This document shows positions 1 through 4,644 of a DNA stretch of 5,705 nt, one piece after another. Source of the stretch: an uncultured Collinsella sp. (lineage in GTDB: Bacteria; Actinomycetota; Coriobacteriia; Coriobacteriales; Coriobacteriaceae); assembly GCA_900764415.1 (NCBI GenBank), contig CAAFOA010000469.1, positions 1 through 5,705 on the forward strand, in the 5' to 3' direction. Position numbers and translations under genes: made by a program. The notes beneath the pieces were generated by a model. It ran no database searches. It was not told the DNA's origin and worked only from the letters and a program-made list of their open reading frames with translations. Each line of letters starts with the position of its first letter. The stretch's first letter is position 1.

Positions 1-1
1 A

Positions 2-106
2 ATAGTGCTTGAAGGTTCGGCTGCCTCTTATGCGATGATTGGACTGATGATTCTGTTCTGTGCGTTTGAGATTGTGTCACAGGTAAGGGATAGCCGGTCC
101 TTATGA
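2..106 (+). CDS. C-terminal end of an unidentified membrane protein (5' partial)
   Basis: The frame is open from the first bases of the contig to a TGA at 104-106 and gives 34 residues. It contains a hydrophobic stretch AASYAMIGLMILFCAFEIV (about residues 7-25) followed by a short charged tail SQVRDSRSL. That is the shape of a last transmembrane helix with a short, probably cytoplasmic, tail. The upstream part of the gene is outside the window, so no family can be assigned; a transporter permease or a small integral membrane protein would both fit. No terminator with a T-run follows. The call rests only on the open frame and the hydrophobicity pattern, and a chance open frame of this length is possible. 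Confidence 0.4.
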   Translation: MVLEGSAASYAMIGLMILFCAFEIVSQVRDSRSL

Positions 107-615
107 GTTGAATTACGCGCGTGCGGATATAAAGGTTGGCATGTTAAGCTGGTCGTTTTCTCGTTCTGGGACATTTGCAGTAGGATGAGTGGGACTAGGC
201 GCGCTGCGGTGTGATGGTGACGGTTGAGACTTGTATCGCTGCAAATCCGCTGATGCACATTTTGCTATTGGGCTTGAAGGTGGGACCGACAGGCCTTTGT
301 TTGGGATGTTCTGGTCGTCCAACGCGTGTTGCACGGCTTTATATTGTTACGCTCGTTCGGCGCTCCGTTGGAGCATTTCCGGGTTTGTCGGCATCATAAC
401 TTGGACAAGCGACACGCTTGCCGGGACGGTTGTAACGCCGCGCCGGTTCCGTGTGCTCCTTCGTTGTTGGCCTGTCCAGCCGGGGGCGGATTCGGCCTCA
501 TGTTGTGGCGCACGGCCTTCAGGGGCTTCCCCTGGCGAGTTATGTTCGTCCGTATGGGTAAGGGTCGGGTTGAGCTGACAATCCCGTGTTGGAAGGGGCT
601 TACACCACGCGCGCG
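107..615. other. About 500 bases without a convincing gene
   Basis: Several overlapping frames are open on both strands, but none has a good ribosome binding site, a recognisable domain or consistent codon use along its length. One plus-strand frame (GTG at 326, internal ATG at 500, stop TGA at 617-619) becomes more G/C-rich at third positions after about 490. It ends in an ATGA overlap with the next ORF, so its last 39 codons may be coding or the remnant of a gene. Small hairpins occur at 362-374 and 406-420 (CAAGCG-ACA-CGCTTG) without T-runs. I see no tRNA, rRNA or repeat array here. Confidence 0.4.
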
Positions 616-870
616 ATGACAGAGATTGAGTGGCTGGGCGGCCGTGTGACGAAGGTGCCGGAGCTCGCCATGGGCGAACCGCCGGACCTCGACCGCGTCT
701 TCTGCATCCTTTACGAGGGGCAGCCGAGGGTCTGCCGCGTCGCGGGGGAGCTAGGGGTCCCCGTGTCGGCGGTGAACGCGGCCGCTGCGTGGGAATTCGG
801 GATGGGGCGGGTTCCGAAACGCCTGTGGAGGGGAGAACCCCGTTGGGCGGGGACTATTCGTGATGCTTGA
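616..870 (+). CDS. Hypothetical protein, 84 residues, possible helix-turn-helix
   Basis: I do not recognise this protein. The frame from ATG 616 to TGA 868-870 has strong G/C preference at third codon positions, like the chromosomal genes at the right end and unlike the flanking DNA, which argues that it is or recently was coding. The segment VCRVAGELGVPVSAVNAAAAW (about residues 43-63) has the spacing of a helix-turn-helix with a turn at LGVP, but this is only a visual resemblance. The start is uncertain: no Shine-Dalgarno lies at normal distance from ATG 616. The upstream frame ends at 617-619, giving an ATGA overlap that would allow translational coupling. GTG 586 is an alternative in-frame start without a clear ribosome binding site. 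It could be a small phage-type or mobile-element protein, or a fragment. Confidence 0.45.
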   Translation: MTEIEWLGGRVTKVPELAMGEPPDLDRVFCILYEGQPRVCRVAGELGVPVSAVNAAAAWEFGMGRVPKRLWRGEPRWAGTIRDA

Positions 871-893
871 TATCGCATCGCAGCATGGAAGCA

Positions 894-916
894 CGGACCA
901 TCTTCGCGATGGTCCG
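894..916. repeat. Perfect 9-bp hairpin without T-run
   Basis: CGGACCATC (894-902) and GATGGTCCG (908-916) are exact reverse complements around the 5-base loop TTCGC. It begins 24 bases after the stop of the small ORF ending at 870, a typical place for a 3'-end stem-loop. No run of T follows on either strand, so intrinsic termination is not supported. Confidence 0.6.
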
Positions 917-1179
917 ACCGGTTGATGGGCTAGGACGCGCATTCAGCAGGGAAGGGGATGGCTTTTAATGCCGCTTTTGGCTTATGCGTGCCGCGCTCTG
1001 CGTATGGCCATCCTGCGGTGCAAAAGCATTCTTGAAGTCTGCTAAGTGAATTCGTTTTAATCGCGCACGTGACCGTTTGCCCATATCGCACAACAGGATT
1101 CAGTGTTGATTGCCCGTGTGATGACAGTGCGAGTTTCGGGGAGTGTGGCGTGAGCGGAGTCGCCGCGTTGTATAAGTCT

Positions 1180-1217
1180 GGCCGGCCCGACTGATGTGTC
1201 GCCCTGTCGGGCCGGCC
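1180..1217. repeat. Perfect 12-bp GC-only-rich inverted repeat with 14-base loop
   Basis: GGCCGGCCCGAC (1180-1191) and GTCGGGCCGGCC (1206-1217) are perfect reverse complements separated by 14 bases. As RNA this would be an extremely stable stem on either strand. It lies about 140 bases downstream of the minus-strand peptide gene (1354-1536). Neither side is followed by a T-run, so it may be a factor-assisted terminator, an mRNA-stabilising stem or a DNA-level site. Confidence 0.65.
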
Positions 1218-1353
1218 GAGAATGGTGAAGAGATCCCGCTGTTGAATGAACGAATGTTACAAGCAGCTCTTCAAGGCGCTTTGGGCGTTGGCTGGGGCTG
1301 CGCAGTCAATCGCATGCAGTGATAGGCGAGGTGATTGCTCGATGAGCCGGCGA

Positions 1354-1536
1354 CTAGTTCTGTGCTGCACTCGTCTCGGTGCCGTCGTTGTCTGCTGAGT
1401 ACCAGAATGCGTAGGCCGCAACGACGGCATCATAGACGGCTGCGACTACGTTATCCACGACGGCTGCAAAGTTGACCACAACGGGAACGGAGCCGGTTTT
1501 GGAATCCATCCTCTCTACTTCTGGGGGCTCGTACAT
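1354..1536 (-). CDS. 60-residue peptide, candidate RiPP precursor
   Basis: ATG at 1536-1534 is preceded by AAGGAG at 8 bases, the best ribosome binding site on the left side. That site overlaps the TAA stop of the radical SAM frame, only 12 bases upstream, so the two are almost certainly co-transcribed and coupled. The N-terminus MYEPPEVERM resembles the YxxP/YxPxV leaders that many ribosomally made, modified peptides use to dock on their maturation proteins. Residues 24-47 form three 8-residue units: AAVVDNVV, AAVYDAVV and AAYAFWYS. The last is aromatic-rich and would be the natural core. The tail ADNDGTETSAAQN is polar. There are no cysteines, so thioether or lanthionine chemistry is excluded. 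Family membership is inference; a small membrane-active or structural peptide is the main alternative, because residues 17-47 are largely hydrophobic. Confidence 0.7.
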   Translation of the reverse strand: MYEPPEVERMDSKTGSVPVVVNFAAVVDNVVAAVYDAVVAAYAFWYSADNDGTETSAAQN

Positions 1537-1548
1537 GGGAACATCTCC

Positions 1549-2358
1549 TTAGAATTGGGACAGGACACTCAGGTCGCCTAGATCATTGTCGATTAGGTCG
1601 ATATAGAGGTCGCCGTCCATATTGATGTCTGCAATCAACGATGAGATCTCTTCCATCTCGTCAATCGAGTGCATGCGATTGGCCAACGCGGTAACAACGG
1701 GCTTATCCCAAACGGTTGCCATTCCGGCATCGTAGTATTCCTGAAGACTGTGTTTGCGAACGTTTCCGATGATGAGAGGTATATAGGGGGATGCGACGAT
1801 ATCGCCATTGGCGTGGATGGCCACTTGGTCAAATTGCATTTGCAGTTGAGGGAATCTGACCAAGTGGTCGATAGGGTCGCCCCACTCAAACATGAAGTAG
1901 CCTCGATAGTCCGGATCGTATCGAAGATCGTTGATCGTGTTGACTAGCCGACGGTATTGATTATTAGAAGGGCGAATCGTGCGGTTTCTTCGGGCTCTAC
2001 CGAGGAGCATGAGTGGCTGAACTCGAAGGTCAATTCGGTCAGTTCTACCCGACGATTTCAGCTTGTCTCGAAGCATCGTATAATCTGGCTTGAAATCGTC
2101 GACATTGAACGATGCCGGACAAAAGGCAATTGAAAAGTGCAGTGAGGCTTCGTTCAGCGCGATATCGATGGCGTCGAGCACCCGGTCGTAAAGCCCCGGG
2201 AGCCCCCGCATATGTTCGTGAGAATCGCGTAGGCCATCGAGGCTAAACTGTATGCCGTTTAAACCGGCGCGTTCGAGCTCATGCAAAGTAATTGAGCTTA
2301 CGAGCAGACCGTTTGACACGAGATTGCATTTGACGCCAGATGCGTTGAGCCGCCGCAA
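1549..2358 (-). pseudogene. 5'-truncated radical SAM (SPASM/twitch-type) peptide maturase
   Basis: The translated frame carries the later part of a radical SAM enzyme of the peptide-modifying type. From the TTG at 2358 these are a strand and loop LVSNG (13-17), FSLDGLRDSHEHMRG (38-52), LLGRARRN (118-125) and a C-terminal segment IHANGDIVASPYIPLIIGNV (181-200) followed by SLQEYYDAG. This matches the SPASM/twitch layout. The first roughly 100 residues expected in the family, including the CxxxCxxC motif that holds the catalytic 4Fe-4S cluster and the GGEP motif, are absent. The frame is open upstream only to an in-frame TGA at 2427-2425 and has no start codon with a ribosome binding site. Only two cysteines remain (11 and 80), and the SPASM segment reads ASPY where auxiliary-cluster enzymes usually have a cysteine. 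I conclude that the gene is broken or misjoined near 2360-2390. The immediately following small peptide gene is its likely substrate. Confidence 0.75.
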
Positions 2359-2394
2359 GGATTCGATGACAAGGAATGGACTGGAGTGATGGCG

Positions 2395-2748
2395 ATGTCG
2401 GGCGTTGTGGTTCCAATGGTTGAGTCATGCCTGCTGCTGGTGTTCGGAATAATGATGTATCGAGGCAAGCTCACGGGATTGCTTGCCGGAATGTCATTGC
2501 TATCGGGAGAGCGTTTAGAGGAGGCAAAGCGGACGGCCGAGACTCAAGGTGTAAACCGAGTGATGGGGGCGGCTATAGTTTTCTCCGCAATATGCCTTTT
2601 TCTCTCGTCCCTTTTTTCGGACAAAAGGGCTATTTTCGGCCTGATGGTGGCTGCCGTTATAATCTCCGCGCTTGCCTATGAAAATAGGGGGCCTATTCGT
2701 ATGCATATAAAGGCGAAATGGGATCCTGGGCACCGCAACCCGCGATAA
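2395..2748 (+). CDS. Three-helix small membrane protein, DUF3784-like
   Basis: The product is 117 residues. ATG 2395 is preferred because GGAG (2383-2386) lies 8 bases upstream; in-frame GTG 2386 and ATG 2389 are alternatives with poorer spacing. Helix 1 spans about residues 4-21 (VVPMVESCLLLVFGIMMY). A conserved-looking cytoplasmic segment follows (GLLAGMSLLSGERLEEAKR), then helices 2 and 3 at about 56-73 and 79-94, then a basic tail ending KWDPGHRNPR. The pattern of one helix, an AGxxxxSxEE-type segment and two helices resembles DUF3784 proteins, small membrane proteins of unknown function. That match is from memory and unverified. The gene runs divergently from the broken end of the radical SAM gene, and its start lies within the remnant open frame, so the junction is at or just before this gene. 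A possible operon partner follows at 2844. G+C is low compared with disA. Confidence 0.65.
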   Translation: MSGVVVPMVESCLLLVFGIMMYRGKLTGLLAGMSLLSGERLEEAKRTAETQGVNRVMGAAIVFSAICLFLSSLFSDKRAIFGLMVAAVIISALAYENRGPIRMHIKAKWDPGHRNPR

Positions 2749-2843
2749 TGTCTTGAGCAAGAATTTACAACAAGGGATATATGGGGCGATTAAGCGGCGA
2801 ACAAATTCAGTTTTGGATAAAAGGTCGCTTGATGGGAGCTGGC

Positions 2844-2987
2844 ATGTTTAAGAAGACGGTTCACGAGTTGTTTCGGTGTAAAGGGTCATGGCTTTTCGTG
2901 ATTCTCATGTCGGTGAATTTAGCTCTCTCGTGCGTCATGTGTAATGGGGTTTTGGTTACTTTAGATATGGGCACGTTCGCTGATTGA
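2844..2987 (+). CDS. 47-residue single-helix membrane peptide
   Basis: The start is set at ATG 2844 because GGGAG (2834-2838) precedes it by 5 bases. In-frame ATG 2781 and ATG 2832 have no usable ribosome binding site. The peptide has a basic N-terminus (MFKKTVHELFRCKG), one long hydrophobic segment (about residues 16-41, SWLFVILMSVNLALSC onward) and a short acidic end TLDMGTFAD. It is predicted to be a single-pass membrane or exported peptide. Residues C12, C30 and C33 are present, the last two as CVMC. It lies 95 bases after the DUF3784-like gene in the same direction, without a visible terminator between them, so the two may form one transcript. It converges on the HipB-like gene with 30 bases between stops. 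I do not recognise the family. Regulatory peptide, toxin of a small-membrane-peptide type and export accessory are all possible. Confidence 0.5.
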   Translation: MFKKTVHELFRCKGSWLFVILMSVNLALSCVMCNGVLVTLDMGTFAD

Positions 2988-3017
2988 AGTAATTAAAAGA
3001 GACACGTCCCAAATTAG

Positions 3018-3509
3018 CTAATGTTCATAGTGCTCAGAAGTGTTCCCTTCAGGCTTTGCTTGAGCAGATGCGTTTGTGGCAATCGAGATTCCGAGATTGG
3101 ACATGGCGAAATCTGCGAAGGCTTTGTCGTAGACCTCGGACGTAAAGGGTGCATCTTCAAGAGCCGGAATGACGGCGCTGCGACGCTTGCTATGTTGAGG
3201 GCGTTGAGCGTGATGGCGCTTGGGGGCACTGCGAGGTTCCTGGTCGGCATGCGGGGCGTTGACTGATTGTTCGCTGCCCGTTTCGGTGATATCCCCTTGA
3301 GCGGCGAGCGTCAGTCCGAGAGCATCGAATACCTTCAACAGCTTGTCGAGTCGAATGCCGGTGGCATCTCCTAGCTCGAGCGATGCGAGCAGACGCTCCG
3401 AAACGCCGGCTTTTTTAGCGAGGGTCGCACGGGTGAGCCCTTGTGCCTCGCGCGCTTGGCGCACGTAGATGCCAGCTTGGCGCGGTGTGGTGATGGGAAG
3501 GGCATCCAT
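3018..3509 (-). CDS. HipB-like XRE-family transcriptional repressor, orphan
   Basis: The product is 163 residues. ATG at 3509 is chosen because GGAGG lies 5 bases upstream; the longer frame back to 3599 would run through the promoter. Residues about 11-70 form an XRE helix-turn-helix: VRQAREAQGLTRATLAKKAG, then VSERLLASLELGDATGIRL, then DKLLKVFDALGLTLAAQG. This matches the HipB antitoxin/regulator pattern, including the typical LLKVFDALGL helix. After the domain comes a long basic, low-complexity tail (about 75-115, rich in R, K, H, Q and P) and a 45-residue segment with FTSEVYDKAFADF. HipB is normally followed by the HipA kinase toxin. Here downstream DNA holds only convergent small genes, so no HipA is encoded. 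It probably represses its own promoter through the overlapping inverted repeat at 3522-3568. The tail may bind another partner or be a decayed remnant. Confidence 0.8.
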   Translation of the reverse strand: MDALPITTPRQAGIYVRQAREAQGLTRATLAKKAGVSERLLASLELGDATGIRLDKLLKVFDALGLTLAAQGDITETGSEQSVNAPHADQEPRSAPKRHHAQRPQHSKRRSAVIPALEDAPFTSEVYDKAFADFAMSNLGISIATNASAQAKPEGNTSEHYEH

Positions 3510-3521
3510 GGCGACCTCCAA

Positions 3522-3568
3522 ACATGCAGACTTTTGCATGTTAGTATGACCTGCAAAAGTCTGCATGT
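3522..3568. promoter_or_regulatory. Operator: perfect 17-base inverted repeat over the HipB-like promoter
   Basis: ACATGCAGACTTTTGCA (3522-3538) and TGCAAAAGTCTGCATGT (3552-3568) are exact reverse complements with a 13-base spacer. Each arm is itself a near-dyad TGCA-N6-TGCA, so the site can be read as two operators with centres 27 bases apart. On the minus strand the repeat spans the -35/-10 spacer, the -10 region and the start point of the promoter below. That is the position expected for autorepression by the adjacent XRE protein. Confidence 0.8.
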
Positions 3569-3571
3569 CAA
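3543..3571 (-). promoter_or_regulatory. Sigma-70 type promoter of the HipB-like gene
   Basis: Reading the minus strand, TTGACA (3571-3566) is a perfect -35 box. It is followed by exactly 17 bases and then CATACT (3548-3543) as the -10 box. Transcription would start near 3536, leaving a leader of about 27 bases with GGAGG before ATG 3509. The -35 box overlaps the outer end of the operator and the -10 lies in its spacer. Confidence 0.75.
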
Positions 3572-3601
3572 TGTGACAAAGGGACAGTCCCTTTGCCACA
3601 T
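3571..3601. repeat. 31-base near-perfect palindrome (CAAAGGGAC / GTCCCTTTG)
   Basis: The sequence is symmetrical about base 3586, with 14 of 15 positions pairing and one mismatch (3576 against 3596). Its core is CAAAGGGAC-A-GTCCCTTTG. It abuts the -35 box of the HipB-like promoter. It could be a dispersed genomic palindrome, a second regulatory site or a transcriptional stop for upstream readthrough; no T-run is present. Confidence 0.65.
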
Positions 3602-3636
3602 CCGAGGGCTCCTATTTTGATGGCCGGCGCCGTTGA

Positions 3637-3662
3637 CCGTGTTTTCCCTAGGGGAAACACGG
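3637..3662 (-). terminator. Stem-loop 3' of mntP, possible terminator without T-run
   Basis: CCGTGTTTTCCC (3637-3648) pairs with GGGGAAACACGG (3651-3662) at all 12 positions, with one G-T wobble. The two central bases mean that the real loop would open to about 4-6 bases. It lies 58 bases beyond the mntP stop and upstream of the HipB-like promoter, the expected place to end the mntP transcript. No T-run follows on the minus strand, so it may instead protect the 3' end or act at the DNA level. Confidence 0.45.
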
Positions 3663-3719
3663 CAGTAATGTCTGGTGAGATGGGGCCGAAAGGCTGCGCG
3701 TGCACTGTGAGCCGCTAGG

Positions 3720-4298
3720 CTACAGCGCCAAAACTCCCAAGTGCTCAAGCAGGATCTTAAGGCCGATGAGGATGAGCACGACGCCACCCACGATGGTGGC
3801 GGGTTTTTCGTAGCGCGCGCCAAAGGTGTGGCCGATCGCTACGCCGGCGACGGAGAAGATAAACGTTATGACGCCGATAAGCGATACAGCGGGAACGATG
3901 TCAACCGAGAGCGCGGCAAATGAGATGCCCACGGCTAAGGCGTCGATTGAGGTGGCGATGGCGAGGATCAGGTACTCGCCCAGGTCAATCTTTTCGGCAT
4001 CCTTGCCGTCGCCTTCATCCTCGTCCTCGGTAAAGGCCTCCCACAGCATTTTGCCGCCGATGAAGGCGAGCAGGATAAAGGCGATCCAGTGGTCGATGGG
4101 GCCGATGATGCCCATAAACTGGCCGCCAAGCGCCCATCCGATTACGGGCATGCCGGCCTGAAAGCCGCCAAAGAACAGGCCGAGCACCACGGCGACTTTA
4201 AGGTTGATCTTTTTCATGCCAAGGCCCTTGCAGATGGAAACGGCAAAGGCGTCCATCGAAAGGCCGATGGCGAGCAATACGAGCTCGGCGAGTCCCAT
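3720..4298 (-). CDS. mntP: MntP manganese efflux pump
   Basis: The product is 192 residues, normal for MntP, an inner-membrane exporter that removes excess Mn2+. The sequence has the internal two-fold repeat of the family, with six predicted helices. The first half carries GLSMDAFAVSICKGLGMKK (12-30) and the second half AIATSIDALAVGISFAAL (113-130). The membrane-embedded acidic residues D16 and D119 are those expected to handle metal. Between the halves is a very acidic loop EDEDEGDGKDAEK (91-103). The start at 4298 is fixed by the conserved MGLAELVLLAIGLSMDAF beginning and by an AGAGAGGA ribosome binding site about 9 bases upstream. A longer frame to 4403 only reads through the leader terminator. 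The gene is preceded by a manganese riboswitch and intrinsic terminator and is divergent from disA. High confidence in family and function. Confidence 0.95.
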   Translation of the reverse strand: MGLAELVLLAIGLSMDAFAVSICKGLGMKKINLKVAVVLGLFFGGFQAGMPVIGWALGGQFMGIIGPIDHWIAFILLAFIGGKMLWEAFTEDEDEGDGKDAEKIDLGEYLILAIATSIDALAVGISFAALSVDIVPAVSLIGVITFIFSVAGVAIGHTFGARYEKPATIVGGVVLILIGLKILLEHLGVLAL

Positions 4299-4351
4299 AG
4301 TCTGGCTTCCTCTCTGCGGGCGGGCCCGCGTGTACCTCTTGGGGGAGCAAC

Positions 4352-4395
4352 AAAAAAGACCCGTGGCGTACGCGTTGCGCGCACAGCCACGAGTC
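4352..4395 (-). terminator. Intrinsic terminator in the mntP leader (riboswitch expression platform)
   Basis: On the minus strand GACTCGTGGC (4395-4386) pairs with GCCACGGGTC (4367-4358). Inside that stem GTGCGC pairs with GCGTAC around the loop GCAAC, giving 16 base pairs with one bulged T and two wobbles. TTTTTT (4357-4352) follows directly. It lies between the aptamer and mntP, with about 50 bases left to the start codon, so it is an attenuator rather than a gene-end terminator. Manganese binding to the aptamer should prevent its formation; the competing pairing is not resolved by eye. Confidence 0.85.
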
Positions 4396-4403
4396 TCGTT
4401 CAT

Positions 4404-4485
4404 TAAGGCAAGCCAGGCCGCATCGGCCAGTGTGTTGACTTACCGCGCCACCGGAGGCGAATCCAGTCACGCGACTACTCCCTCA
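4404..4485 (-). ncRNA. yybP-ykoY manganese riboswitch aptamer
   Basis: The mntP leader, read on the minus strand, begins with TGAGGGAGTAG (4485-4475), the hallmark GGGAGTAG of this class. It later carries AGTCAACACACTGGCC and GGCCTGGCTTGCCTT, matching the 3' half of the family consensus. The fold is consistent: TGAGG pairs with CCTTA (4408-4404) to close the aptamer, TGACT pairs with AGTCA, CGCC pairs with GGCG, and GGCC pairs with GGCC. The class binds Mn2+ and usually turns on exporters such as MntP, which is exactly the gene downstream. The consensus is recalled, not searched. Confidence 0.85.
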
Positions 4486-4500
4486 TTTATGCGAATCCCG

Positions 4501-4509
4501 ATGCTACCA
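4501..4509 (-). promoter_or_regulatory. Possible extended -10 promoter for the mntP riboswitch transcript
   Basis: The minus strand reads TGGTAGCAT (4509-4501), an extended -10 (TG-n-TAnnAT). It would start transcription around 4494-4495, about 9 bases before the aptamer closing stem. No good -35 box is seen at 16-18 bases, which extended -10 promoters tolerate. The placement is convincing but the sequence match is modest. Confidence 0.35.
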
Positions 4510-4644
4510 CATAAGCAGCCCATTTGGGTTGGGCTCTCAGCTGTGTTCGCTCATTCTGTAAGCATCGGATTTCGCAAGCGCCGCGGGGACAAACCGTGAG
4601 AAACTATTTAGCGTTTATGGAGCGTATACGATGGGAGCGATGCC

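Larger units (their letters stand above)
871..1353. other. About 480 bases without a gene; contains hairpins
   Basis: No frame on either strand has a credible start, ribosome binding site and length. The stretch contains two clear inverted repeats (894-916 and 1180-1217, listed separately). A looser set of complementary words lies around 957-1035, where GGATGGC and GCCATCC can pair and GCTTTT-type words face GCAAAAGC. This could fold as RNA, but I see no known class. It lies 3' of the minus-strand peptide gene and 3' of the plus-strand small ORF, so it is a convergent intergenic region where terminators are expected. None with a T-run is visible. Confidence 0.4.

Noticed and set aside
231..578. 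115-codon plus-strand frame as a gene
   Set aside because: It has no ribosome binding site, no recognisable domain, mixed composition and competing open frames on both strands.
2313..2341. TTGACA at 2313-2318 as a promoter for the DUF3784-like gene
   Set aside because: No -10 resembling TATAAT occurs 16-18 bases downstream (CCAGAT, CAGATG), and the box lies within the maturase coding frame.
2515..2760. Missing N-terminus of the radical SAM enzyme in another minus-strand frame (simple frameshift)
   Set aside because: No minus-strand frame upstream of 2424 shows CxxxCxxC or GGEP; the open frame there is the complement of the DUF3784-like gene.
3018..3509. Complete HipBA toxin-antitoxin system
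   Set aside because: No HipA kinase frame exists on either strand of the flanking DNA; only the DNA-binding partner is present.
3510..3599. N-terminal extension of the HipB-like protein to 3599
   Set aside because: It would cover the promoter, the operator and part of the palindrome. GGAGG directly upstream of ATG 3509 fits much better.
4299..4403. N-terminal extension of MntP by 35 residues to ATG 4403
   Set aside because: The extension translates the terminator hairpin and T-run of the leader. Family MntP proteins begin at the MGLAELVLLAIGLSMDAF methionine, which has its own ribosome binding site.
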